Shown piece after piece: positions 26,414 to 35,109 of a DNA stretch of 64,000 nucleotides (position 1 is the stretch's first letter; the number at the start of each line of letters is the position of its first letter). The notes under the pieces were generated by a model that was not told the DNA's origin, ran no database searches, and saw only the letters and a program-made list of their open reading frames with translations. The DNA is taken from NCBI RefSeq assembly GCF_001654455.1, contig NZ_CP015772.1:5332001-5396000 (forward strand), read 5' to 3'. This DNA comes from Niabella ginsenosidivorans (GTDB lineage: Bacteria > Bacteroidota > Bacteroidia > Chitinophagales > Chitinophagaceae). The position numbers and the translations under genes were made by a program.

Positions 26414-28105
26414 GTGTCTCTTCAATTCTTTAAAAAATCATTTTTTCTTTGGTTATTTTTTGTGATAATCCAGTTTGGGAGTTGTAAGAAAAATGATCAG
26501 AATGGTGATAAGCCTCAGCCAGCTAAATCCCTGGCAATTGAAAATATAGTAATGAATGGGAAAGTTTTGGCATCAGGGTATTATGACGTAAATATCAGGT
26601 CTTACATCATACTGAAGTTTTCGGGGGCAATAAGCAGAACCTCTGTGAATGGAAATATAACGATAAAGGATCAGCAAGGGAAGCTGGTCCCGGTTTCTTT
26701 TAACTTTGAGAACGGCGACAGCATTATTTCCATAAAGACAAATCCGTTAACATTTTTAAATCGCTATACTGTTTCAATCAGTAGCAGTGTGCAATCTACA
26801 GAGCAGGTTAATTTTGATAGTGAAAAAGACTTTATTTTTGCTACTTCCATTGACTCTTCCCGCAAGTTCCCGCTCATTACAGACAGTGCGCTGCTGGATA
26901 CGGTTCAAAAAAGAACCTTCAAGTATTTCTGGGATTACGCCCACCCCGTTTCCGGCCTTGCAAGGGAACGAAGTAATGCTACACCGGAAATCGTAACAAC
27001 CGGCGGTTCTGGTTTTGGCATCATGGCCTTAATTGTTGGCATTGAAAGAGGATTTATTACAAAGGCACAGGGACTGGCACGCCTGCAAACAATCGTTGCT
27101 TTCTTAAAAAATAAAGCGTCTGAATTTCACGGGGCTTTTCCGCACTGGATGAACGGAAGTACCGGTGCCGTGATCCCTTTCAGCACCGACGACAATGGGG
27201 CAGACCTGGTAGAAACCTCTTATTTAATGATGGGACTGCTGACGGCACGCCAGTACTTTACAGGAACCGGTGCTTCAGAAACTGCATTAAGGAATGATAT
27301 TAACAGTTTATGGAACGGTGTTGAATGGAACTGGTTCCGTCAAAATAATCAGGATGTCCTGTACTGGCACTGGAGTCCCACGGCTAACTGGGCCATCAAT
27401 CAGAAGATCCGGGGATGGAATGAGTGCCTGATCACCTATGTGCTTGCAGCTTCTTCTTCAACGCATGCCATCACCAAAGACGTGTATGATAAAGGCTGGG
27501 CCGGTGACGGTGCTATTAAGAACGGGAACGATTATTTTGGATACCGGTTGCCATTAGGGACGGATTTTGGCGGCCCCCTGTTTTTTGAGCAGTATTCGTT
27601 TATGGGCATCAACCCTGTGAAGCTAAGCGATAGGTATGCCGATTATCAATTGCAGACAAAAAACCATACGCTCATTAATTATACCTATTGCCGTACCAAC
27701 CCCAAAAATTATTTTGGTTACAGCGATTCCGTATGGGGGCTTACGGCAAGTGATATAAAAGGCGGTTATACGGCCAGCTCGCCCACCAATGACCAGGGAT
27801 TTATTGCGCCAACCGCAGCCATCTCCTCCATTGCATACGCCCCTGCGCAATCCATGGCGGCGCTGAAATTCTATTATTATGTATTAGGAGACCGGCTCTT
27901 TAAAGAATATGGCTTTACGGATGCGTTCTCACTGGATGTGATAAAAAATAATGGTGCCTGGTTTGCTGATTCGTATCTTGCCATTGACCAGGGGCCCATT
28001 ATTGTTATGATTGAAAATTACAGGACAAAGCTGTTATGGAATTTATTTATGAGTTGTCCGGAAGTGCAAAATGGGCTGGGTAAACTGGGCTTTTCGGGTT
28101 TTTGA
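26414..28105 (+). CDS. GH144-type glucanase lipoprotein with Ig-like N-terminal domain
   Basis: A 563-residue lipoprotein. The signal ends in QFGSC, a Big_5-like immunoglobulin fold covers about 35-150 (YIILKFSGAISRTSVNGNITI), and a PF10091 glucoamylase-like domain covers 155-560. That domain includes GH144, whose founding member from Chitinophaga is an endo-beta-1,2-glucanase. All three copies here keep GADLVE and, about 70 residues later, NEC or NEA, matching acidic residues I recall as important in that enzyme. It probably starts at GTG 26414. It is likely surface exposed and cuts the polymer first. Other PF10091 activities remain possible. Confidence 0.85.
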   Translation: MSLQFFKKSFFLWLFFVIIQFGSCKKNDQNGDKPQPAKSLAIENIVMNGKVLASGYYDVNIRSYIILKFSGAISRTSVNGNITIKDQQGKLVPVSFNFENGDSIISIKTNPLTFLNRYTVSISSSVQSTEQVNFDSEKDFIFATSIDSSRKFPLITDSALLDTVQKRTFKYFWDYAHPVSGLARERSNATPEIVTTGGSGFGIMALIVGIERGFITKAQGLARLQTIVAFLKNKASEFHGAFPHWMNGSTGAVIPFSTDDNGADLVETSYLMMGLLTARQYFTGTGASETALRNDINSLWNGVEWNWFRQNNQDVLYWHWSPTANWAINQKIRGWNECLITYVLAASSSTHAITKDVYDKGWAGDGAIKNGNDYFGYRLPLGTDFGGPLFFEQYSFMGINPVKLSDRYADYQLQTKNHTLINYTYCRTNPKNYFGYSDSVWGLTASDIKGGYTASSPTNDQGFIAPTAAISSIAYAPAQSMAALKFYYYVLGDRLFKEYGFTDAFSLDVIKNNGAWFADSYLAIDQGPIIVMIENYRTKLLWNLFMSCPEVQNGLGKLGFSGF

Positions 28106-28153
28106 AAGCCTCGTGGGGAAAGGGAGACGCAGGAGTTCTTTGGAAAGAATTTA

Positions 28154-28405
28154 TTAATAATGAAAATGGCAGGAGTGAACAATAATATGACCATCGTTTA
28201 CTTTATAAATTAAACGGTGCTCTTCTGTGATACGTCTGCTCCAATACCCCTTAAAATCGCCTTTTAATGGTTCAGGTTTGCCGATGCCGGTAAAATGATG
28301 TCTTTTAATGTCTTCAATGATATCTAAGATCCGGACGGCTATTTTCCGGTTTTCAGAAATCCAGTAGCGCAGGTGTTCAATCGCGGTTAAAGAAAAACTA
28401 ATCAT
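28154..28405 (-). CDS. yoeB: YoeB/Txe family mRNA interferase toxin
   Basis: An 83-residue toxin that cleaves mRNA at the ribosome. It matches E. coli YoeB closely at PEPLKGDFKGYWSRRITEEH and at the HFHY end. Glu45, Arg64, His82 and Tyr83 correspond to the catalytic set of YoeB (Glu46, Arg65, His83, Tyr84). The gene overlaps the antitoxin by 8 bases. It lies on the strand opposite to the PUL, between two GH144-type genes. Confidence 0.93.
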   Translation of the reverse strand: MISFSLTAIEHLRYWISENRKIAVRILDIIEDIKRHHFTGIGKPEPLKGDFKGYWSRRITEEHRLIYKVNDGHIIVHSCHFHY

Positions 28406-28667
28406 TAATCATTTTTTTTACATCTTTTATGGGCATCGAAACAGTTTCACTATTCTCAATTTCTGCCTTCGCCTTATACATCATAGCTTTATTGGCTTCA
28501 GTGCTGGTAAGATATTCTGTTTCATCATAGCTGTTAAAATCATCCAGCGATATCATTACTACCGTTTTGCCATTACCCGTTATAATCAATATGTCATTAT
28601 TATCATGTACGCTGTCAATATATGATTTCAGATTTTTCCTAAATTGAGAAACGTTTGCTACTAACAT
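28398..28667 (-). CDS. yefM: YefM/Phd family antitoxin
   Basis: An 89-residue antitoxin: MLVANVSQFRKNLKSYIDSV, then NDILIITGNGKTVVMISLDDFNS, the DNA-binding Phd/YefM fold, and then a toxin-wrapping tail. The start at 28667 places the repeated GTACAA operator two bases upstream. The frame is open to 28766, but that extension crosses the operator and the neighbouring gene's start. Translation is coupled to yoeB. The pair should repress its own promoter through the sites at 28669-28698. Confidence 0.92.
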   Translation of the reverse strand: MLVANVSQFRKNLKSYIDSVHDNNDILIITGNGKTVVMISLDDFNSYDETEYLTSTEANKAMMYKAKAEIENSETVSMPIKDVKKMIND

Positions 28668-28668
28668 G

Positions 28669-28698
28669 GTACAATATTTTGTACAAAAATAAGTACAA
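28669..28698 (-). promoter_or_regulatory. yefM operator: three GTACAA sites at 12-bp spacing, overlapping the promoter
   Basis: GTACAA begins at 28669, 28681 and 28693, an exact 12-base period. The middle copy is the full palindrome TTGTACAA (core TGTACA), the motif known from the E. coli yefM-yoeB operator. The minus-strand TATTTTTG (28684-28691) is a -7 element lying inside the array. The transcript would start about 10 bases before the yefM start codon. Confidence 0.7.
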
Positions 28699-28722
28699 TT
28701 TTTTACTCTAAAAAACGTAAAA

Positions 28723-30072
28723 ATGAATGCCCGCAGTTTAATCATTGTCAGCCTTTTATTGGCCACTTATACCAGTACAGCCCAGAAAGTAATAAAAAAG
28801 AGTTATGGTATCCCTGTTAGTTCAAAGATCGATAAAAACATCTCCGACTCTGCCCTGGTCAACCTGGTACAGCAACAGACCCTCCGTTATTTCTGGGATT
28901 TTGCACACCCGGTAAGTGGTATGGCTCGGGAAAGAAGCAACCGGTCGTTCGACTATGGGCAGGAAGTGGTTACCACGGGTGGTACAGGTTTTGGAGCAAT
29001 GGCCATCCTTGTTGGTGTAAACCGCGGATGGATCGGGCGGGATACTGCCGCACGGTTTTTACTGAAAATGGTAAAATGGCTGGCAAAGGCAGATGCCTAT
29101 CATGGTGTATTTTCGCATTGGTACAATGGTGAAACAGGAAAGACCATTCCTTTCAGCCGGAAAGATGACGGGGCCGACCTAGTGGAGTCGTCTTTTTTGC
29201 TGCAAGGCTTGCTTTGCGTGCGCCAGTATTTTGACAGGGATGTACCGGTAGAGCAGGAACTGCGTAACCGTATTAACTGGCTCTGGAACGATGTGGAGTG
29301 GGATTGGTTTACGCGGGATGGAAGAGAGGTATTGTACTGGCACTGGAGCCCTAATAATGGCTGGGCAATGAACTTTCCCTTGCGTGGGTTTAACGAATGC
29401 CTGATCACCTATGTGCTGGCGGCTTCCGGACAGCGCTATCCTGTTCCCCGTACCGTGTATGATCGCGGCTGGGCGCAAAGCAGTTTTTTTAAGAACGGTA
29501 AAAAATTTTATAACTATTTGTTGCCTTTGGGATTTGATTACGGCGGCCCGCTCTTCTTTTCGCATTATTCTTTCCTGGGTTTAAGCCCAAAAGGGCTAAA
29601 AGATCAGTATGCAGATTACTGGCAACAAAATCAGAATCATACCCTGATCAATTATGCTTATTGTGTGGATAATCCAAAAGCATTTAAGGGATATGGTGAA
29701 AATTGCTGGGGCTTAACGGCCAGTGATGATCCTAACGGGTATGATGCGCATCAGCCCGCCAACGACAATGGTACTATTTCACCAACAGCGGCATTATCTT
29801 CCTTTCCTTATACGCCGGATCAATCCATGAAGGCGCTGCGGCATTTCTATAAAGACCTGGGCAGCAAAATATGGGGTGAATATGGCTTTACAGATGCTTT
29901 TAATGAAACAAAAGGCTGGTATGCAAAAAATTACCTGGCCATTGACCAGGGGCCTGTTGTAGTGATGATTGAAAATTACCGTACCGGGTTGCTTTGGAAT
30001 TTGTTTATGAGTTGCCCGGAAGTGCAGTATGGATTAAAGAAATTAGGGTTTGAAAGCGCTTATTTCAAATAA
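28723..30072 (+). CDS. GH144-type glucanase, secreted
   Basis: A 449-residue PF10091/GH144-type protein with a cleavable signal peptide (residues 1-20, ending STAQ) and no Ig-like domain. The catalytic domain covers about 45-445: YFWDFAHPVSGMARERSN, GADLVESSFL with Asp152 and Glu155, YWHWSPNNGWAMN, GFNECLITYVLAAS with Glu225, and YLAIDQGPVVVMIENYRTGL. It is expected to act in the periplasm on imported beta-1,2-linked oligosaccharides. Its start lies 55 bases from the divergent yefM start. Confidence 0.86.
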   Translation: MNARSLIIVSLLLATYTSTAQKVIKKSYGIPVSSKIDKNISDSALVNLVQQQTLRYFWDFAHPVSGMARERSNRSFDYGQEVVTTGGTGFGAMAILVGVNRGWIGRDTAARFLLKMVKWLAKADAYHGVFSHWYNGETGKTIPFSRKDDGADLVESSFLLQGLLCVRQYFDRDVPVEQELRNRINWLWNDVEWDWFTRDGREVLYWHWSPNNGWAMNFPLRGFNECLITYVLAASGQRYPVPRTVYDRGWAQSSFFKNGKKFYNYLLPLGFDYGGPLFFSHYSFLGLSPKGLKDQYADYWQQNQNHTLINYAYCVDNPKAFKGYGENCWGLTASDDPNGYDAHQPANDNGTISPTAALSSFPYTPDQSMKALRHFYKDLGSKIWGEYGFTDAFNETKGWYAKNYLAIDQGPVVVMIENYRTGLLWNLFMSCPEVQYGLKKLGFESAYFK

Positions 30073-30087
30073 TACAATTGTAAGCAG

Positions 30088-31362
30088 GTGAGGGGAGCTG
30101 GAAAAGAAAAAGCAGGAAGGTTATCCGATGCCGCATTGCTGGAACTGGTGCAGCGGCAGACCTTTGCCTATTTCTGGGATTTTGCGCATCCGGAATGCGG
30201 CATGCCAAAGGAACGGAATCATGAACATTATACCAATGTTATTACCACCGGCGGTACGGGTTTTGGAGTAATGGCCATAATTGTAGCCGTTGAACGGGGC
30301 TGGATCACAAGAGGGCAGGCCATAAAACGCTTATTAAAGATCCTCACCTTTTTAAAAACAGCGGAAAAACATCATGGCGCTTTTTCTCATTGGTTAGACG
30401 GCAACACAGGAAGAACGATCCCGTTTGGAAAAAAGGATAACGGGGCCGACCTGGTGGAAACGGCCTTTTTATTTCAGGGGCTGCTTACGGTGCGGCAGTA
30501 TTTTAAGCGGGAAACCCCCGGGGAACAAAAAATAAGAACAATGATCACCACACTGTGGGAAAATGTAGAATGGAGTTGGTTTACCCGGGAACGGGAAGTG
30601 CTGTACTGGCACTGGAGCCCTGATCATAAATGGGCCATGAACCTGAAAATAGAAGGCTATAATGAAGCGCTGATCACGTATATACTGGCCGCAGCTGCCC
30701 CAAGGTATTCCATTCACAAAAACGTATATGAGAAGGGCTGGACAAGAAATGGCGCGCTTAAAAACGGCAAACGGTTTTATAACACACTGCTGCCATTGGG
30801 CCCGGATTTTGGCGGCCCGTTGTTCTTTGCGCAGTATAGTTTTGTAGGGCTAAACCCTAATGGGCTGAAAGACCGGTTTGCCGATTACGGAAAGCAGAAC
30901 CGGGCACAGACAAAGATCAATTACCGCTATTGCGTAGCCAATCCCTTAAAATTTAAGAATTATGGGAAGCGGTCATGGGGATTGTCTGCCTGCGATTATA
31001 AAAGGAGATACAGGGAACATTCACCCACAAAAGATAACGGAACGATCTGCTGCTCAGCAGCTATTTCCAGCATTCCTTATCTGCCAAAGGAATCTATGGC
31101 TGCGCTCCGCTATTTTTATGAAGTGCTGGGTGATAAAATTTTTGGAAAATATGGCTTTACTGAAAGTTTTAACGAAACCCGTAACTGGTATGCAGCCTCG
31201 TATCTTGCCATTAACCAGGGGCCGGTCATTTTAATGATCGAAAACTACCGTACGGGCTTGCTCTGGAAATTATTCATGCAGGATAAAGATGTGCAGAAGG
31301 GGCTTCAAAAATTAGGCTTTGCTGTGTCCAAAAAGAGTACAACAAAAAGAGCGCAACAATAA
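30088..31362 (+). CDS. GH144-type glucanase without signal peptide
   Basis: A 424-residue third paralog with the same motifs (GADLVETAFLFQG, YWHWSPDHKWAMN, GYNEALITYILAAA, NQGPVILMIENYRTG). It has no signal sequence. It lies in the same frame as the previous gene, only 15 bases after its TAA. The only plausible start in that gap is GTG 30088, because the next ATG would remove the conserved WDFAHP motif. It may be cytoplasmic, or may be half of a former tandem protein split by a nonsense mutation. The C-terminus is lysine-rich (KKSTTKRAQQ). Confidence 0.82.
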   Translation: MRGAGKEKAGRLSDAALLELVQRQTFAYFWDFAHPECGMPKERNHEHYTNVITTGGTGFGVMAIIVAVERGWITRGQAIKRLLKILTFLKTAEKHHGAFSHWLDGNTGRTIPFGKKDNGADLVETAFLFQGLLTVRQYFKRETPGEQKIRTMITTLWENVEWSWFTREREVLYWHWSPDHKWAMNLKIEGYNEALITYILAAAAPRYSIHKNVYEKGWTRNGALKNGKRFYNTLLPLGPDFGGPLFFAQYSFVGLNPNGLKDRFADYGKQNRAQTKINYRYCVANPLKFKNYGKRSWGLSACDYKRRYREHSPTKDNGTICCSAAISSIPYLPKESMAALRYFYEVLGDKIFGKYGFTESFNETRNWYAASYLAINQGPVILMIENYRTGLLWKLFMQDKDVQKGLQKLGFAVSKKSTTKRAQQ

Positions 31363-31378
31363 CAATTAAAAAATAAAA

Positions 31379-32590
31379 ATGAAAATAGCGATTCTTGGCT
31401 CGGGGTTTATTGCCCGTTTTTATGCAGAATCCCTTGCCGCCCAAAGAAGGAGGGATGTGATCACAATGATCTGTGCACGGGATGCTCAGAAAGTAAAGGC
31501 TTTTGCCGCTCAATATAGAGTACCTTATACGGCTACAGATCTTAACGAGGCTGTTGCGCATCCGGAAGTAGATGTTGTGGTGGTAGCCCTGCCCAATGAT
31601 CTGCACCTGGAGGCAGTGCTAGCTTGTGCAAAAGCCGGCAAGCCTGTTTTGTGCACAAAACCTTTAGGGCGTAATGCTGCAGAGGCATTACAGATGCTGC
31701 AGGCGGTAGAAAAAGCCGGTATTGTTGGCGGCTACCTGGAAGATCTTTGTTATACGCCCAAATTTTTAAAATCGCTGGCCAGTGTAAAAAGAGGCGCTAT
31801 CGGGGAAGTGCTTTGGGCAAAGAGCAGGGAAACGCACCCGGGCCCGCACAGCGCCTGGTTTTGGAGCAAAGAAAAAGCCGGCGGAGGCTGCATGATCGAC
31901 CTGGGTTGCCATTGCGTGGAGATCAGCCGGAACTTTATCGGAAAAGAGGTGCTGCCTGTTGAGGTGATGTGCTGGGCAGACACCCGCGTGCACCCTATTG
32001 ATGCGGAGGATAATGCCATCGGGCTGGTAAAATATGCAAACGGTGCCATAGGCCAGTTTGAAGTGAGCTGGAGCTTCAGGGGCGGAATGGACCTGCGCGA
32101 TGAAGTAATGGGAACAGAAGGAACGATCTGGTTGAATAATTTTTTGAGAACAGGCTTTGAACTGTTCACAACCGGAAAAGGCGGTGATTATATTGCAGAA
32201 AAAGCCGAAAGTAATCGCGGCTGGCTCTTTCCGGTTGGAGACGAAGTGCATGAACTGGGATACAGCCATATGTTTACGGATATGTTTGAAGCGATTGACC
32301 AGGGAAAACAGCCTGCAGAAACCTTTTATGATGGGTATATTGTGAATGCCATCCTGGATGCGGCCTATGCGTCGGCTGCATCAAAACAATGGGAGCCCGT
32401 AAAAATTGAGGGATGGCGCGGTGCTAAAAACGATATACAAAAAAGAACCTATCCGAGTTATGATGAAAATTATTACCTTATAAAAGAAGAAATGTTACCC
32501 TCAGGAGAAAAGAAGCTGATCGTTAAGCACAAACAAACCGGCTCCATTGAAAAAAGAGAGCCGGCTGCTTCCGGAACACAGGGAGAGTAA
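31379..32590 (+). CDS. Gfo/Idh/MocA family oxidoreductase
   Basis: A 403-residue NAD(P)-dependent dehydrogenase-like protein. The Rossmann start is [16 protein letters not shown], and the conserved lysine lies in [11 protein letters not shown] (usually EKP). A substrate-binding alpha/beta domain follows from about residue 125, with [19 protein letters not shown]. Enzymes of this family oxidise or reduce sugars, often at C3. There is no signal peptide. It lies 16 bases after the third GH144-type gene and 20 before the NagB-like gene, within the PUL operon. The exact substrate is unknown. Confidence 0.88.
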   Translation: MKIAILGSGFIARFYAESLAAQRRRDVITMICARDAQKVKAFAAQYRVPYTATDLNEAVAHPEVDVVVVALPNDLHLEAVLACAKAGKPVLCTKPLGRNAAEALQMLQAVEKAGIVGGYLEDLCYTPKFLKSLASVKRGAIGEVLWAKSRETHPGPHSAWFWSKEKAGGGCMIDLGCHCVEISRNFIGKEVLPVEVMCWADTRVHPIDAEDNAIGLVKYANGAIGQFEVSWSFRGGMDLRDEVMGTEGTIWLNNFLRTGFELFTTGKGGDYIAEKAESNRGWLFPVGDEVHELGYSHMFTDMFEAIDQGKQPAETFYDGYIVNAILDAAYASAASKQWEPVKIEGWRGAKNDIQKRTYPSYDENYYLIKEEMLPSGEKKLIVKHKQTGSIEKREPAASGTQGE

Positions 32591-32610
32591 AATGAAACTA
32601 AAGCAGGAAT

Positions 32611-33351
32611 ATGGAACTACGGGTTTTTAAAGATTACGGCCGGGCATCCGCAGTAGTGGCTGATATCATGAGCACTGTTCTGGCTGAAAAACCGGATGCG
32701 GTGCTTTGCATGGCTTCCGGCGACTCGCCCAGATTAGCCTGTGCCCTTTTCTGTGAACAGGTAAAAAAGGAAGCAACAGATTGCTCCCGGCTGTTTTTGG
32801 TGGGGTTAGATGAATGGGTGGGCGTACCGCCTGCAACACCCGGAGCCTGTAGCAATGACTTCCGGGAACGCCTGATTGAACCGCTTGGTTTAAAGAAAGA
32901 GCAATACCATTTTTTTAATGGTTTGGCCAGTGATCTCCGGGAGGAGTGTATAAAAATGGATACGGTCATTGCCCAAAAAGGAGGTATTGATCTGATGGTG
33001 GTGGGCGTTGGCATGAACGGGCATATCGGTTTTAATGAACCAGGCGTGGATGCAGGGCTAAAGTCGCATGTGATCGGCCTGGATGCGGTGACAAAAGAGG
33101 TAGGTCAGAAATATTTCCAGGTTGGCCGGGTGCTAAATAAAGGAATCACGTTGGGTCTTTCTTATTTAATGGAAGCAAAAAAAGTGGTGCTGATTGCCAG
33201 TGGAGCGCACAAGTCCGGTGTTATAAAAAAGGTGCTTACGGACGAAGTATCTTCCGCATTTCCCGCAACGCTGCTGCGCCGGCATGGAAATAGCGTTATC
33301 ATAACAGATGAGGATGCAACTGCTGAGATCCGGAACATAACCCATCTTTAA
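32611..33351 (+). CDS. NagB-type 6-phospho-amino-sugar isomerase/deaminase family protein
   Basis: A 246-residue protein of the glucosamine-6-phosphate deaminase / 6-phosphogluconolactonase fold. Key motifs are MASGDSPRLA (phosphate binding), GLDEWVG (catalytic Asp) and GVGMNGHIGFNEPG (His and Glu). The residue before GHIGF is Asn, as I recall for several Gram-positive NagB enzymes, instead of the Asp of E. coli. Whether it deaminates an amino sugar phosphate or isomerises another sugar phosphate cannot be told. It is cytosolic. Its presence hints that the released sugar is phosphorylated or carries an amino group. Confidence 0.84.
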   Translation: MELRVFKDYGRASAVVADIMSTVLAEKPDAVLCMASGDSPRLACALFCEQVKKEATDCSRLFLVGLDEWVGVPPATPGACSNDFRERLIEPLGLKKEQYHFFNGLASDLREECIKMDTVIAQKGGIDLMVVGVGMNGHIGFNEPGVDAGLKSHVIGLDAVTKEVGQKYFQVGRVLNKGITLGLSYLMEAKKVVLIASGAHKSGVIKKVLTDEVSSAFPATLLRRHGNSVIITDEDATAEIRNITHL

Positions 33352-33390
33352 AGAACCCGGAAGTTAAACAATACTTCAAATTCCAGAATT

Positions 33391-35109
33391 ATGTCAGATA
33401 CTTTACAGATCAATTCAGAAGGCAAAGAAACCCATACCTACGATGCCATTGTAATAGGCAGCGGCATCAGCGGCGGATGGGCAGCCAAAGAACTTTGTGA
33501 AAAAGGGTTAAAAACACTGGTGCTGGAGCGGGGCCGCAATGTGGAGCATTTAAAGGATTATCCTACTATGAACCTCAACCGCTGGGAACTGCCGCATCGC
33601 GGACAGATAACGGAAGCCCGGAAAAAACAAAATCCATTGATCTCAAAAGCTGCCGGTTATGATGAAGCTACGCAGCATTTTTTTATACAGGATAAAGAGC
33701 ATCCCTATATACAGGAAAAACCGTTCGACTGGATACGGGGCTACCAGGTAGGCGGAAAATCATTGACCTGGGGCAGGAGCTGCCAGCGCTGGAGCGACTG
33801 GGATTTTTCCGCACCCTTGCGATACGGGTATGCGGTAGACTGGCCGATCCGCTATAACGATATCGCGCCCTGGTACAGCCATGCCGAAAAATTTATCGGT
33901 GTTTGCGGCTCAGCCGAAAATATAGAATCCATGCCCGATGGCGAGTTTTTACCACCGATGGAATTCAATGCAGTGGAAAAGCATTTTAAGAAAATCATCT
34001 GGGATAGATACCGGCGCTACTATATTCCCGGCAGATGGGCGCATATAACAGAAGAGAAGGATATTTATAAACAGCAGGGCCGTACACAATGCCAGAACCG
34101 TGACCGTTGCATGCGCGGATGTCCCTTTGGGGGATACTTCAGCTCGGTAAGCTCCACGCTTCCCTGGGCAAAAAGAACAGGCAACCTCACTATCCGCCCG
34201 TTTTCAGTAGTGCATTCAGTGATCTATGATGAACAAAAACAAAAAGCCGTAGGCGTACGGGTGATCGATGCCCGAACCAAACAGGCCACTGAATTCTTTG
34301 CAGAGATCATCTTCGTAAATGCCTCTGCGCTGAACAGCAATCTTATCCTGCTGAATTCAACGTCCAACCGCTTTCCCGATGGATTGGGCAATGATAACGG
34401 TCTTATGGGAAAATACATTTGTTTTCATAATTACAGGGGCAGCATGAATGCCGATTTCCCGGGTATGGAAGATCAGTATTACAAAGTGCGCCGCATAACA
34501 GAATGCGTGATCCCCAATTACCGGAACCTGAAAACCCTGGAGACGGATTTTAAAGGCGGGTATGTTATTTTCAGCGGCGGCTATCGCAAAACAAAATATT
34601 ATGAAGCATCGGAAGGGGTCGGTGCCGCCTATAAGCAAAGCCTGGAAGAGCCGGGTGGCTGGGGTATGTATATGTATATGCAGGGAGAAACCATTCCAAA
34701 GGAAACCAATCATGTGCGGCTGAGCGATACTGAAAAAGACGCTTACGGCATGCCATTGCTGGTTACATCTGTTGACTATGATGAGAATGACGAGAAGATG
34801 GTCCATGATTTTTTAGAGCAGGGAAAAGAAATGTTTGAAGCCGCGGGGGCCGTCAATATCCAGACAAACGACAGCAAACAGCCGCCGGGGCTGGACATCC
34901 ATGAAATGGGGGGTATACGAATGGGCAGGGATCCCCAAACTTCATTGCTGAACGAATGGAACCAATTGCATCATTGTAAGAATGTTTTTGTAACAGACGG
35001 CGCCTGTATGACCAGCACCGGCAATCAAAGCCCCTCTGTTTTATATATGGCCTTTACGGCGCGCGCAGTTGATCATGCAGTACAGGAATTAAAAAAAGGA
35101 AATCTGTAA
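33391..35109 (+). CDS. GMC family oxidoreductase (FAD sugar dehydrogenase type)
   Basis: A 572-residue flavoprotein. The FAD-binding motif VIGSGISGGWAAKEL lies at residues 22-36. GKSLTWGRSCQRW, the cysteine cluster QCQNRDRCMRGCPFGGYF and the C-terminal HEMGGIRMG and NQSPSVLYMAF are typical of the gluconate/glucoside dehydrogenase branch of GMC enzymes. Members oxidise sugars, some to 3-keto glycosides. The usual small partner (gluconate 2-dehydrogenase subunit 3-like) is not seen here. There is no clear signal peptide. The stop codon touches the start of the next gene. Confidence 0.9.
   Translation: MSDTLQINSEGKETHTYDAIVIGSGISGGWAAKELCEKGLKTLVLERGRNVEHLKDYPTMNLNRWELPHRGQITEARKKQNPLISKAAGYDEATQHFFIQDKEHPYIQEKPFDWIRGYQVGGKSLTWGRSCQRWSDWDFSAPLRYGYAVDWPIRYNDIAPWYSHAEKFIGVCGSAENIESMPDGEFLPPMEFNAVEKHFKKIIWDRYRRYYIPGRWAHITEEKDIYKQQGRTQCQNRDRCMRGCPFGGYFSSVSSTLPWAKRTGNLTIRPFSVVHSVIYDEQKQKAVGVRVIDARTKQATEFFAEIIFVNASALNSNLILLNSTSNRFPDGLGNDNGLMGKYICFHNYRGSMNADFPGMEDQYYKVRRITECVIPNYRNLKTLETDFKGGYVIFSGGYRKTKYYEASEGVGAAYKQSLEEPGGWGMYMYMQGETIPKETNHVRLSDTEKDAYGMPLLVTSVDYDENDEKMVHDFLEQGKEMFEAAGAVNIQTNDSKQPPGLDIHEMGGIRMGRDPQTSLLNEWNQLHHCKNVFVTDGACMTSTGNQSPSVLYMAFTARAVDHAVQELKKGNL

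Noticed and set aside
28669-28698. Regular 12-base repeats as a small CRISPR or tandem repeat
   Set aside because: The units are 6 bases and fit the known YefM operator.
30070-30090. Stop between two glucanases as a plain sequencing error
   Set aside because: Cannot be excluded, but the 15-base junction does not read as a natural linker, so it is kept as a finding rather than merged into one gene.
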